A stretch of DNA of 64,000 bases from Isoetes taiwanensis (taxonomy: Eukaryota > Streptophyta > Lycopodiopsida > Isoetales > Isoetaceae). A program made the translations under genes and the position numbers. Positions 11,804 through 22,282 of the stretch are shown piece after piece. Positions within the stretch are counted from its first letter, which is position 1. The number at the start of each line of letters is the position of its first letter. Where the stretch lies: positions 14,053,449 to 14,117,448 of the forward strand of contig JAJEKV010000005.1 of assembly GCA_021234155.1 (NCBI GenBank). The letters run 5' to 3'. Below the pieces are notes generated by a model. It was not told the origin of the DNA, did no database searches, and saw only the letters and a list, made by a program, of their open reading frames with translations.

Positions 11804-12309
11804 TTGGAGCTTGCAGAATTGGCAGAAGGATCCAGTTCATCCAGAAATGCAAGCATTAAATACCGTATTGTCCTTAATTTGCTAACGTCTTTCTATAAAC
11901 AGAACAAAAGAATTGAGGACAGCATGAAGAAAGAAATTTTACTTGAGTTTTTGAGGGATAAAACATTGAAAAAATTTATAGATGAAGAATTAAAGGATTT
12001 GGAAGCCAAAAGCATTGTCCTTAGGAGCCTCTTGGACCTATGCAGACTCTGAAACTCTCTACCAGCAATGACTGCCTAGCAGCTAAGAATAACTGTCTTG
12101 CAATGTCTGTACCACGTCGTGCAGATTCTGAAACAAGTGACGAAATCAGCCAGGGAGATCTTGAAGAGGTATTAGATGTTTACCCAAGAAACTTGCAAAA
12201 GGCAAAGAAAAAGAGGGCAGAGATCGATTATAATGGTGGGAAATGGTTTTCTTGTAAGAGGGCTAAAAGATTCGATGCAATTTCAGATGAACAGATAGAA
12301 AAGATTTAA
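11804..12309 (+). CDS. Unrecognised charged/coiled-coil protein segment (two frames, one apparent frameshift)
   Basis: Two plus-strand frames overlap by 13 bases at 12,040-12,052. The first (82 codons) ends in a helical, charged stretch (MKKEILLEFLRDKTLKKFID, then EELKDLEAKSIVLRSLLDL). The second (89 codons) carries an acidic patch (SETSDEISQGDLEEVLDVYP) and a basic patch (LQKAKKKRAEIDYNGGKWF) before a stop at 12,307-12,309. Composition and lack of internal stops suggest one protein with a frameshift at ~12,045. A splice junction is possible but I see no clear GT-AG pair. I do not recognise the family. The ORF at 12,817-13,221 lies on the opposite strand, converging on it. Confidence 0.4.
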
Positions 12310-12816
12310 AAATACCCGAGTGGCTCCTAACACAAGGATGTTAGAACTAGAAGATTGGAGAGAAATATAAGAGAAGAACATGCTGCCCACTATCTGGAGG
12401 AACATGTAGTTTTTAAATTCTGTTATTTATATTTTCTTAGTTATGGTGCTTAGTGTGGTGGTGCATGTGATGGTTATTGTGTTGTACAGTGATTGTGGTG
12501 TACTGTATGCAGCATGTGAATTGTGTGTAGTTGACTCTAAAATGCAGCTAAATAATATTTAATATTGAGAATATTAGAACATGTTAGAATTGAGTTACAC
12601 GTACTATATTTGTTTACTGAGTTTGTGTGTTAGTGTAATAATATTTGAAAATGACAGATAACTGATCCTAGAAGTTTAGTTGATTTATCCAGAAAGAAAT
12701 ATATGTTAGATGAAAGTACATTATTTGTCATAAAGTTTTTATTATATAAAAAAAAAAGCACTATGTTACAAAATTTGGCTTTTCAATGAAAGCTCTGACT
12801 CTATACCCGAGATTTT
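12310..12816. other. AT/TG-rich spacer, no gene
   Basis: Between two convergent coding segments. It contains TGTGGTG-type runs at ~12,450-12,530 and an A-run at ~12,749. No RNA gene seen. It could supply 3' ends for both neighbours. Confidence 0.35.
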
Positions 12817-13221
12817 TTACCCATGCATTTCCTGAGCAGCAGGAGAAGCTGGTATTACTAGATCCAATGGCGGTGCATCCAAAATGACTGTTTTCTGCAT
12901 TAAAGCATCCAAGCTTTCTGCAGTCATCCCAAAAGTGCATAGGATCAGTTTCGCCATAGCTTCCTGCATCCCCTCGTGGTGTGCAGCCATCCCTGCCAAT
13001 AGTTCATGATGTTGCCGATTCAAAATACTGAAGTGCCGAACAACCCATTCTATACATCTCTTTGCACCAGCATGTATTATAAGGTCAAAGACCTTGTCTT
13101 TCAGATCTCTTTCTGTCATTCCGACTCCAAAAACAGCCATTGATAGCCCAGCATCCACTCTATTGAATGGGCTTAAGGTGGCTTCAAAATCAGCAAAAAA
13201 GGTGGATTTAGGCATATCCAC
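12817..13221 (-). CDS. Unrecognised 134-aa protein
   Basis: A clean minus-strand frame from ATG at 13,221 to a stop just after 12,817. It has balanced composition, unlike the chance frames around it, with helical stretches (ERDLKDKVFDLIIHAGAKRC; HHELLAGMAAHHEGMQEAMA) and a Pro/Ala-rich end (LDAPPLDLVIPASPAAQE). No signal peptide, membrane segment or motif I can name. Helical amphipathic segments would suit a small structural or capsid-like domain, but that is speculation. It might be the last exon of a longer gene extending beyond 13,221. Confidence 0.4.
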   Translation of the reverse strand: MDMPKSTFFADFEATLSPFNRVDAGLSMAVFGVGMTERDLKDKVFDLIIHAGAKRCIEWVVRHFSILNRQHHELLAGMAAHHEGMQEAMAKLILCTFGMTAESLDALMQKTVILDAPPLDLVIPASPAAQEMHG

Positions 13222-13523
13222 TTTCAGAGACTAGTCAGGGGCCTTGGTTAAAGCATACCTCAGGCCATCCTTGTTCACTCTAGCAACGTCGTTATCGTCT
13301 CTAAACTTGTTAACCCATTGCTGTTGGAATTAGCTTGGAACAGCTTGAGAGCGAAATGCCAAAAATCTAGTGTAGGGACGGGATTTAATGAGTAGTAAAT
13401 CTTTTAATATTAGGAAAGGGACGAATTTCAGAAATGTTATGAGAGCAGGCTATGCAGATTTTTTATGGCAGACCAAATATGATAGGAAAGTGAAGTGATC
13501 TGTGGTGTGATAAGTTGTGGTAT

Positions 13524-13542
13524 GGGGTGGGGTGGGGTGGGG
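13524..13542 (+). other. G-quadruplex motif (four GGGG runs, single-T loops)
   Basis: Four consecutive GGGG runs at 13524-13527, 13529-13532, 13534-13537 and 13539-13542 are separated by single T residues, the arrangement expected to form a very stable parallel G4. It sits at the border of a GT-rich tract and the C-rich minisatellite to its right. Confidence 0.8.
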
Positions 13543-13614
13543 TGTGTGATATTTATAGTGTCATGTGGGTGTGTGCATGTTAAATGTATAATACGTGTGG
13601 ATTCACTATGTTAT

Positions 13615-14130
13615 TTATTCTCCCCACACCCCCTCCTCCCCTCTCACCCCACCACACACCCTTTTCTCCTCCACATTTCCTTCTCCCCAACCCCTTCCCC
13701 ACAATCCCCACCGCCATATTCACCACATTCTTCATTACGACTACACTAGAAGCCCACCATCTCCCACCACCACACTCCACCACATTTATCACCACCACTA
13801 CATTTCACCACACAATCTCTCACTATCATAGTTCACCACATTTCTCACCACCACCACACCACAAAACACCCCACCATCTATTCTACCACTACATTTCATC
13901 CACCATAGACAACCACCACATCTTTGCCGCAACCACATTTATCACCACATTTCAAGCCCATCATCTCCCACCACCACATGCACCACATTCTTCATTACCA
14001 CCACATTGGAAGCCCACCATCTCCCACCACCACAGTCCACCATGTCCCGCACCACACCCCCACCACCATCTCCCACCAATACACTCCACCATCTCCCACC
14101 ACCATACTCCACCATGTCCCACACCACACT
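13615..14130 (+). repeat. Pyrimidine-rich CCACCA minisatellite
   Basis: About 500 bp of degenerate repeats built from CCACCATCTCCCACCACCA and related words, nearly G-free on the plus strand. Open frames across it on both strands (His/Pro/Ser/Thr-rich or Gly/Trp-rich) are composition artefacts. The same word recurs at 15,748-15,790 beyond the LINE insertion, so the tract was probably once longer or duplicated. Confidence 0.9.
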
Positions 14131-14164
14131 TGATACGGTTTAAGGAGTTTTTCCGTAATCTTAA

Positions 14165-14590
14165 ATGTTTAGACAAAAACTATGTAGACAAGAAATAAAA
14201 GAGATGGTCTTTGAGACTTATCACAGCTCTTCTCAAGAGCAATTGTACATGGTTTCCACAACCAGGTATGGAGCATCCAGTTTCCTCCCAACCGGATCCA
14301 AAACTAAGGCAATTTTCCAAAGGGGTTTAGTAGGAAAGGAAAAGATCAAGGCTCATTTCCCTTCAGCACAAGATCATCCAATTTACAACAGCTTAAGAAC
14401 TTAGATATGCTCAGACAGAAAACCGTCAAAGATTGGAGGCTCGTCTCAATCTTCGGCTGCACAAGAAAGGCAGTTCTTATACTAGCCGGAGAGCCTCGAA
14501 TGCAGTAACCCAAGCTTTATCAAGTCTGTACAGGTCGGATTTAGGAAGCAACGATAAGAGGCCGGTTTGCTGGTGCCAGAATTGATGACA
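14165..14590 (+). pseudogene. Unrecognised coding relic with one frameshift
   Basis: A 79-codon frame (14165-14404; YHSSSQEQLYMVSTTRYGAS, then FLPTGSKTKAIFQRGLVGKE) stops at 14,404. After a frameshift a second plausible coding stretch follows to ~14,580, with QNRQRLEARLNLRLHKKGSS and YTSRRASNAVTQALSSLYRS. It ends in two successive stops. Composition resembles a soluble plant protein C-terminus. I cannot name it. The LINE sits ~200 bp downstream. Confidence 0.4.
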
Positions 14591-14792
14591 GGGGCTTTCT
14601 GAATCCCAAATCTGTGCCGACAGCCTTCATTTATAGCCACTCGAACCTTTTTCCATCGGATAAAGGCATCTGCTCCCTGCTATTTTGATCTCCACAGAAT
14701 CCGCCCTTTTTAGGTAAAATTAGTTGCATGAACTTTTCTTGAGGTTTCCTCTTTTTTTTGAAATAATATATTTCTCCCTATTCTTTTGCTTC

Positions 14793-15644
14793 AATAGTTG
14801 CGTATAATTTCCGCTACACATACCTATAGTCCCTCAGGGTGATGTGGTGGTGCAGGTTTGGAAGGTTCATCCAGATGTTGTATCTTCTTGTTTTGTGCGG
14901 TCTTGTTACCGGGTGTTGGCTATTCATGACACTCTGCCCCCTTCAGGCAAGTGGTCTCTGCAGCTTCCGGGTTCTCGATGGCGCTCGGTTTGGACGTGGA
15001 CATGGAGCTCACTTCCCCAATCCGGGTTCGGTGCTTCAGGCGGTGGTGCACCAGCTGTATCGGGGTGAATGTCCTTGTGAGTCGGGTTTAGGCCGGGTGT
15101 GAGCCCTCTTTGCCCTTGTTGTGGCCTTCATCGCGGAGACTGTGGAGCATTATGCGGTTTTATGCCCTCACTTGCGGTTGCCCAGGATTGGGCCGGGCTC
15201 GCTTTGGGGTGAGATTGAATAGCCAACAATTGCTTTGCTTCATGTATATCCTGGTGCTTGGCCAGACGCAGCGAAGCCTTGCATCCTCAGGCGTGGCTTG
15301 GTTGGTGTGGTTGATTTGGAAGCGGGCGGCGGTTGTGGATCTTTCAGGGGATTCACCTGCGGCCTCTCTCGATTCCTCGACTTCGGTACAAGCTATTTCA
15401 AAGCTTTTGGTGTTCCCGGATTAGTAGAGCGGAAGTTTTCCATTTGGCGGGACTTCTTGGGTGTGGTAGATGGTGATGGCCGGTTTAGGCCATGATGAGA
15501 GTTGCAGTTGTTGTGGAGTGTCGAGGTATTACTGTCTCTTTGGGGCAGTTCTCCTTCCTCCTCACTTGCTTTGTAACATTATCATTCTTTTAATATATTG
15601 CTGACACAGTTCTTCAAAAAAAAAAAAAAATAGTTGCGTATAAT
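14793..15644 (+). mobile_element. 5'-truncated LINE (L1-like) insertion with poly(A) and 16-bp target-site duplication
   Basis: AATAGTTGCGTATAAT occurs at 14793-14808 and again at 15629-15644, bracketing ~820 bp that ends in a 15-base A run overlapping the right duplication. These are hallmarks of target-primed reverse transcription. Inside, GC-richer DNA encodes decayed frames, including a segment with W-L-V-W-L-I-W-K as near the end of plant L1 ORF2, and a 3' end of the type TTTTAATATATTGCTGACAC before the A-tail. Only the 3' part of ORF2 remains, with stops. The near-perfect duplication and intact A-tail suggest the insertion is younger than its surroundings. Confidence 0.88.
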
Positions 15645-15747
15645 ATCTTGCCCCTTTTTCTTTTGTCTAATCTTGTAACCATTGGTATTCCTATGCCTCT
15701 TGCCTTAATCCTTTGTTTTTGGACCACTCTCCCTAGCCTGCTCCATA

Positions 15748-15790
15748 TCAACACTCCACCATCTCCCACCACCACATTCCACCACACCAG
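15748..15790 (+). repeat. CCACCA minisatellite remnant
   Basis: A short block with CACTCCACCATCTCCCACCA, matching the larger minisatellite to the left and now separated from it by the LINE and a coding relic. Confidence 0.7.
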
Positions 15791-16016
15791 GGATAGGTTC
15801 AATACTGTATATGCTTTACCCTCAATATGTATTATTCTAATGATACGACACAAATTTGAAGTATAATATGTCAAAAAATACGAGAAAAAAATTCAGGCAT
15901 CGAAAACTTTTCGCGTAAGCAAGACCTCGGGCCGTAAAGTTTAAAAGTATATTTCGACAAAAGGGGATTCAGCGTAAACAAAACAACCATTTCGCTACGG
16001 AAAATTAATTTTTTTT
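15791..16016. other. Left flank of the tandem array
   Basis: Unique AT-rich DNA ending in a T-run and CTT immediately before the first array unit. It carries CGAAAACTTTTCGCGTAAGC, which resembles the inverted form of GCTTACGCGAAA at the start of units 2 and 3. No gene. Confidence 0.4.
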
Positions 16017-16169
16017 CTTCGTCTTTCCTTCGCTTCACTTGCCGAAACCTCGGCTTTCGCTTTTAAACAAAAACTTTTTTTTTTTCGGCCTACGAGGGAA
16101 AAAAAATACGGAAAATAATGTGATTTAACTTAAAAATATATATTTTTTTGATCTTTATAATGCCAAGAA

Positions 16170-16280
16170 AAGTAATTCCGTATGTACGTAATCTATCCCC
16201 ACCACTCTTACAAATGTCCCACCACTCCTACTACTACCACACATTTGGTGTATGGTATATGTGGTGGATGGTGTATATGA
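16170..16280. repeat. CCACTCC/TGGTG tract near unit start (unit 1)
   Basis: CCACCACTC...CACATTTGG followed by GTGTATGGTATATGTGGTGG is partly self-complementary. The same tract lies near 30,980-31,070 and 45,805-45,895 in units 2 and 3. The flanking 16,281-16,865 holds no gene. Confidence 0.6.
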
Positions 16281-16869
16281 AGGAAATTAAGCTATAGAAA
16301 TGCCCGACAAATCTTATCTATTCAAATTATATTTCTAAGTAGCTTGCTAGATCTCTTTAAGCAACCCTTTCGAATAGACTTCAAATAATGAAATTATACA
16401 ATCAAACCATTGAATATGCTACAAGAAAACTATCAGAAGCAATGGTATTGACCAACATTGTAGATCACGCTGACCGATTCTTTGAAGCCCAAGCTCGGAT
16501 CTAGTTCGCCTTCCGCTTCAGAAACTCAATTAATCCACCGATAATCCAAATGTAAATCTCCTTTTTGTTTTATAAGTATAGCTCAATCCGCCGCTATGGC
16601 GGACCGATCGAAAGCAAAGATTTAAACAATACTTCTTAATTTAGAACTTGAATAAAAAAGTTCCCCTCAAAAATATGCTAGGTGTCAAATCTCTAATAAA
16701 CTGCTATGAATATTTAAATGGTTCTTTAACCATTGCTTCACTTGCACATATTAGTTGCATCTTAACAATAACTTAGCAATAACCTAGCTTAGCATGACCC
16801 CAGATCCATGATCTCACATTTAAGGCTAGACCATATATAATTATAACATGATAATCTCTTACAGTATAG

Positions 16870-17085
16870 CGTGTAGAATGTGTGGTGTAGAATATGTGTT
16901 ATGTGGTATATGGTATGTGCTCTGTGGTGTGTGGTGTGGCATGAGTTTAGTATCGTCTATTTAGTAGTTATGATGTGTGTGGTGTATGGTGTGGTGTAGT
17001 GTGGTGTGTTGTGTGGTAACATACACAGCACTAAGGTGCTCGTTGCAATAAGTGAATATGATGTGTGGGGGCATGGTATGGTGCA
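16870..17085 (+). repeat. GTGTGGT-rich tract (unit 1)
   Basis: Degenerate TGTGGTGTG/TATGGTATG words over ~215 bp, directly upstream of the transposase-like fragment 1. Purely low-complexity, with no open frame of interest. Confidence 0.85.
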
Positions 17086-17104
17086 TGGATCCTAACAGTT
17101 TAGT

Positions 17105-18092
17105 GTTTATTTCATGAGATGCTATTGTTCAAGGGGTTCAAAGACCAACATCCACAAATTAAGATTCGTCTTCGAGCTTTTGAGAAGCTAAAACCTTAGT
17201 TTGGTGTGAAATTGAAGGACTTCAATAATTGATGTTGCATTCAACATGTGAGCATGCAAATGCTAGTGGATGGACTCAATGGGATGAGAACTAGACATCC
17301 TAAGAATTGCACTCATTTGTGATGTGTGTATATCATATGAAATTGGTCAATGCGAGGTACACCAAAGATAAAGTTGCAAGTACAAGAAGCCCTGTGGAGA
17401 TCTATATTGTGTCCAAAGAGTGAATTAGATGAGTTTCACAAGAAGACGCGTGCATCCTTGGACATTGTGAGTTGTGTGGAATCAAGAAGTTCTAGACATG
17501 TCCCGGAAGAAAGTGGCAGAATGTGGAAGTGAAATGGGAGTACATTGACTACGAGAAAGACAACGCCTCGAAGTTCTCATAGGAGATTGACTCATCAAGA
17601 TAAATGAGACCGAACCCAAGGAGCTTCTAGATAAATCGAAGAGTGTCTAAAACTCTTTCCACTGCATAATTTCAGACACCAATGGCGGGCAAAACAATTT
17701 AAAGAGCTTATAGAGAATCTACCAACAGATGCATGTCTTTTCAGAGTGGATTTCTGACGAGAACTATACATTCAAGGAACAAGAGGAGGTGCAAATAGTT
17801 ACTGGGTCAATAACCGGATTACCATTTTGGTTCAAATAACATATCAGTATGACTCAATGGTAGATGAGGTTATCAAAGAAACACATTACTATGTATCAGA
17901 TGATAGGAAACACGATACTTTGTTTGTGCAACCGCTTAGGGTCCGGGTTCGGGATCACCTACAAGACAAAATTTCCACTGAGGACCCTTGGATCAAGCAG
18001 GGAAATTCTAGCTGAGTGTCACGCGAGATTTTGGAAGAGATCAAGAAGAAAATAGAAGAACAACAAAAACTAAAGAAACAGAGTGCGCAATA
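17105..18092 (+). pseudogene. Transposase-like fragment 1, C-terminally truncated (unit 1)
   Basis: Plus-strand coding relic with HPQIKIRLRAFEKLKP, then a Cys-rich part (HPKNC...CDVC, only partly in frame here). The strings HNF-x-HQWRAKQFKELIENL and ITYQYDSMVDEVIKETHYYV SDDRKHD follow (the last at ~17,845-17,925). It ends with a short charged coiled-coil (EEIKKKIEEQQKLKKQSAQ). The catalytic Asp region is damaged here by an indel (sequence reads RVDF then a stop). Fragment 2 of the same unit is a diverged paralogue. The later SDG and HGKG motifs are absent, so this piece lacks two of three presumed catalytic sites. Several breaks coincide with CTG/CAG differences and may be sequencing error. 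Confidence 0.6.
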
Positions 18093-18461
18093 AGACTTTC
18101 TTGAATATAAATTAGAATACAATGAACTCTTGCCAAGCAAGAGAAATGAAGCGAGACGAGGCTAAAATCTCAATCTAAAAACTCAAGATCTATCTCTATT
18201 GATATATATAGTACAATGGCCTCAGGCCCAAAATAGGTAGATGGCAGATCTCGGTCACCAACTCCTGGATCAACGATGAATTGGGAATCTAGCAAAGACC
18301 TTCATTAGTGCCTCGAATCCCGCTAAGTTAAGGTCGACTCCCGAGGTCGCTTTCTTTGGGGCGTGGACTTCTGCATGGCTTTTGGCGGGGGCATGGGTCT
18401 GCTATCTGATGCTTGACCTGGTCCTTTGTTTCTGCCCTGCTGTGTGGAACTTAAGAATAGT
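18093..18461. other. Spacer between fragment 1 and MITE (unit 1)
   Basis: No gene. It contains a pyrimidine/AT stretch (CTATTGATATATATAGTACA) and CTG/CAG-variable DNA at 18,280-18,440. Equivalent spacers are 32,891-33,264 and 47,698-48,073. Confidence 0.4.
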
Positions 18462-18465
18462 CACT

Positions 18466-18787
18466 GGGTGAAAGCATGCTACGGTGTACCACTTTTAGAA
18501 CCCTCAAAAGTACCTACACTGGGTACTTTTAAAACTGGTACTTTCTGTTTTTTCTTCCCATTAAAATCAATCCAAAAATTTTGAATTGAAGTTCAACAAC
18601 ATGTCAATCTATAGTAGTAGAGGATAACAAAACTATTAGAGACTAAAATGAATGAACCAACTCTCAAACTTATTGTTTATTGAGGCATTTATGCAAGTTC
18701 TTAGTACCCAATGTTGGGTACTTTTTTGGGTAGTTTTGCACTCCCTAAAAAGAACTTTAGATTGTACACCATAGCATGCTTTCACCC
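18466..18787. mobile_element. MITE-like element with ~26-bp terminal inverted repeats (unit 1)
   Basis: Starts GGGTGAAAGCATGCTACGGT and ends with the near-perfect inverted counterpart ATAGCATGCTTTCACCC. It is flanked by CACT on both sides (18462-18465 and 18788-18791), a probable 4-bp target duplication. Its 322-bp interior also pairs partly (AAAGTACC/GGTACTTT words near both ends). It has no coding capacity of its own. The superfamily is uncertain, as the 4-bp duplication is not diagnostic. It sits at the 3' end of the minus-strand coiled-coil ORF. Confidence 0.85.
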
Positions 18788-18894
18788 CACTGCCTCGAGG
18801 TATAGGACTAACACTTTCCCCCTCCCTCCCTCCCCCCCACCAAAGAACACTCGGTGGAGAAAAGGCGTGAACGGTTTCGGGAGGTGGAAAACCA

Positions 18895-21792
18895 AGAACC
18901 TTCTCAAAAATCATCATGTCTACTATGTGGGCATGTGTCAGTATGATACTTCTGTATCAGATCTTGCCTATCTTTGAGCGCATCAGAAGTATGGACCTCA
19001 ATTGAAGGTGATGACATACTGGCATTCGATGAGAAGGCGAGTCTAAAGACCAAAGGCACCAGCACTAGCATTAGGATTGCAAGAGTAGATAGGGGGTTCC
19101 GCAAATGGAACACCGAAGGAGACACTTTAGGGCTGCAATGCATTCCAACTTTTTACGGTGAACTCGGGGGGATCGGAAGACGCATCAAAGATGCTCTAGA
19201 AATTGTGTGAGGCCCCGCATCGCTTGAACAGGGGTTTTCCAACCTCGTTCATTCTGAATATAGATCCAATTCCGAGTATGCTCCAATGTTTCTCCTTCCC
19301 GCCGCATGCAATCGACACACAAAGCGCGGATCCCACCAAAGATCCAGAGAAATGTGAGCGGTGGTCCAATCGGGCGCGGACCAGCCCGATCCTTGATTCA
19401 AAAGGAGGAGCCAATCTGATGTTAAAAATTGATGGCGTGGAGGTGCTCCCAATGAGGCATACCGATGGTTCTATGGAGGAGGTCAGATCATGGGTCAGCG
19501 GGCTTGATCACGGAATTCTTGAAGGAGATCAGCATCCAAAGTCTGACACCATTGTTCCCAACCAGAACACGAAAGGAGAGTGTTGACAGGAGGAGGAACC
19601 CAGTCCGTGGAAATAGTTTCACTTTCAAGATATGCACTAAGAGTGTTGAAACCTCCAATATAATCGTAGAAATATTTGAGCAAACTGAATTCCCATGTCT
19701 TCATGCAAGTTCTTGCGAACCTATTGCGAGTTTCTACAATCCGGAAGGGCAGGTGATGAGCAAGCTCATGCATGTACTCGACCTTGAGGGTGTTGGTCCA
19801 TGTCTGATCATGAAGATATTCTCCGGTGTCAAAAACCATTTTGCATCAGGGTTGCCTTGAAAACCACGGTTTGGACCATCAGTGAATTTGTCTTGGGTGT
19901 CTGCCAAATAAAAATCATGGATCACATACGCCATGGATTGAACCAGGCGAAAGATGAAGAATTCGGGATCATTACAAGTAATAAGCCCATATACCGTGAG
20001 AGCAATACGTAAAACCTTTGTCTTCAATGGAGAGATCGTGCCAAATGATGAAAAAAAATCATTAGTGTTGAGAGATCCTCCAAGCTTGCCATTACCGTAA
20101 TACCACTTAAGCATAAAAGATGTCGCGAGAGACCATAGTCCGTGATAGCTTGTTGGTGTGGGAAAATCATCTGGAACATGGACCGCTATTGAAATATAAC
20201 TCGCGGCCGATTCGAGCATCTTCGCCAGATCAATGGCCTGTTGCAACCGATTTTCCATGTCACGATCTTATTGTCCTTCTCGCCAAGAAGGCGCAGTTGG
20301 TCTCCATCTTCCCCGTGAGAATGCATGGCCTATGATGATGACGGGCCTTCAAAGGAGAGCTGCAACCCAAGGCTCACAATTTCGCCCATCAATCAACTTC
20401 GTTTGAGCTTCGACAAGCCGAGTTTGCAAGACCGCGGACTGTGGTCTCAATTGTTGCTAGTTGGCCTTCTAAAGCAGAAATACGAATTTCAGCTTGTTCG
20501 ACAGCATGTAGATGACGGGTGTACTCATTGTGTAATCCCATATACAGGGCCTGACTGTCAGCCAGAATTTTATCTTTGTCTTTGAGTTGAGCCAGAAGGT
20601 CTTGGATAGTAGCCTGAAGTTGAATTTGTTGGTCTTCGACTGTAGCGCATGCGTTTTGTTCATTCTCGAGAGCCTCACGGGCCTCTAGTAGAGCAGAATG
20701 TTTAATCTGCTATCTTCCAGAGTCTGGATTTGGATGGTAGCTGCCTGAAGATCATGGTGGACAGCATCCATAGAATCCATATACTCTTTGACTTCATTCA
20801 TGAAGTGCTCTTGAGAGTCGACAATTTGTTCATGCTGATACAAGGCGCGTCTAGACAGAAGAGGCACCAGAGGGTGAAGAGGCAATGGTGGTTGCGGAAT
20901 GACAGGAGCAGTATTTTGAGAGACTTGCTGGGAGGTGGAACCTTTAATTCGTGTGCATTGAGAGGAAGGAACATTGATAATGGGAGCGTTGCATGGTTCT
21001 TGTTATGGTTGTGCGTCAGGATGTGGACGAGATGTTTCTTCTTCTTGAAGTTCCAAAATGGCGTGGATAGTGGACAATATATGACTTGAAGCAGCCAGTA
21101 AGTGGCTTCTAGATTCCTAGTTGACATATGACCGATTCATGGAGGCGGTTAATAATTGCTTGAAAATGGGCACCCATAGCGCATTCTAGGCCTGAACTTG
21201 AGATTGGACGCTGAGACGATCGACTTTCATGGAGGTGGCGCTTAAACATGATTTGAGGCCAATCAACAAAGCTTGTGGAATATATGGCAGCAATGATGGT
21301 GTGAAAGAAAGGTTTGTTAATGTGGGTATTCTTAATGGAATAACCATAGAACTTTCACCACAAAAACTTCACAAAGGTTTCATGGGGCTTTGCAATGTTC
21401 GTGAACTTGTGAGTGGTGGCCGATATGGTGTTTGGCCATAAATCAGACATCGTGGTCCCCGCAGCAGCCCAATTCAAAGAAGGAGATTGACGAGGTAATT
21501 CAAATACTTGAGCCAAAAGGTTCTGATTGAGGGTGATGTTGTGATGATCCATCATCATCTAGTAACCTGCATCGGTCTTGATGAGATGGGCAACAAACTG
21601 CCGGAATTGAGACAGATTAGGAACAGGGAGTTCTTGTTTGGAAAATTCAAACAACCCTCCCTTTTCAGCTTCTCGATTGAACCTTGAAGAGGGTCACCAA
21701 CAAAGAGCAGCTTGAAAAATAACTGATTCAAAGAGGGCCGATCCATAGGTACGGTGGCCTAAAGAGTAGGGAGCTTTGGAGAAGCTGCCCAT
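18895..21792 (-). pseudogene. Long minus-strand coiled-coil ORF, gag-like? (unit 1)
   Basis: Read from ATG at 21,792 (MAASPKLP). The N-terminal part has FEFPNKNSL- and LNWAA-type segments. A Gln/Pro-rich linker follows (~21,000-20,850) and then a frameshifted coiled-coil (20,700-20,180). A globular region has GLITCNDPEFFIFRLVQSMA and YVIHDFYLADTQDKFTDGPN. It is followed by CMKTWEFSLLKYF and LESETISTDWVPPPVNTLLS, and a hydrophobic stretch near the end (TLAILMLVLVPLVF). I do not recognise the protein. A large coiled-coil protein next to a gypsy integrase could be a gag-like product, but no CCHC knuckle is visible. Breaks are most numerous in this unit and track CTG/CAG sites. Confidence 0.45.
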
Positions 21793-21807
21793 GACGATCG
21801 ACGATTT

Positions 21808-21816
21808 TTTTTTTGA
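21808..21816. repeat. Poly(T) tract of variable length (units 1-3)
   Basis: A T-run just outside the coiled-coil ORF start is ~9 bases here, ~20 bases at 36,626 and ~16 at 51,416. Length variation of this kind is expected from slippage or from homopolymer miscalls. Confidence 0.7.
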
Positions 21817-22282
21817 AGCGAATCAATGAAGAGCAAAGAAGTTGCGAAAGATTTTAGAGCGCGCGTCTGTTCAAGAAGATTTTTATAGAGAACTTCAGAA
21901 GGGGAATCTGAACCGGTGATGGTGCCGATGGCGTGAGAGATGAAGGAAGCATCTGGAACTCAAAATTTTTGGTTATGTCCCAAACATCAACTAAGAGTAA
22001 ATGAAGGATGGAGATGAACTACGAATGAACGGACTGACGAAGAATGATTTTCGACTATCATGGAAGCGTAATAAATATGGGCAACTCGAGAGTCTAAGGT
22101 TATAAAGAAAGGTGGTGGCAGAGACAAACAAAGACAAGGAGAGAGGTTCCTTGAAATCTTTGATTGAATGTACCGGCATGCACATCACGCCAGAAGTTTG
22201 ATTGGGCCCACGAGGGTAGCTCACAAAAGGTAGGACTATATAAGGCAAGCAAGGTTCGAAGGAGAGCACCAATTAGCGAACG

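Noticed and set aside
13584-14198. 204-codon His/Pro/Ser/Thr-rich ORF and opposing Gly/Trp-rich ORFs
   Set aside because: Produced by the CCACCA minisatellite. No stop codons arise because of composition, and there is no domain.
14839-15495. Host genes encoded by the GC-richer open frames
   Set aside because: They lie between LINE target duplications and end in the poly(A). Best explained as decayed ORF2.
16870-17085. Telomere-like or microsatellite telomere repeat
   Set aside because: TGTGGTG words are irregular and do not form TTTAGGG-type units.
20160-20320. Fungal RIP-like or 5mC-deamination mutation as the cause of the unit differences
   Set aside because: Deamination predicts C-to-T/G-to-A (CTG to TTG, CAG to CAA). 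Observed changes are T-to-C, A loss and short indels within CTG/CAG.
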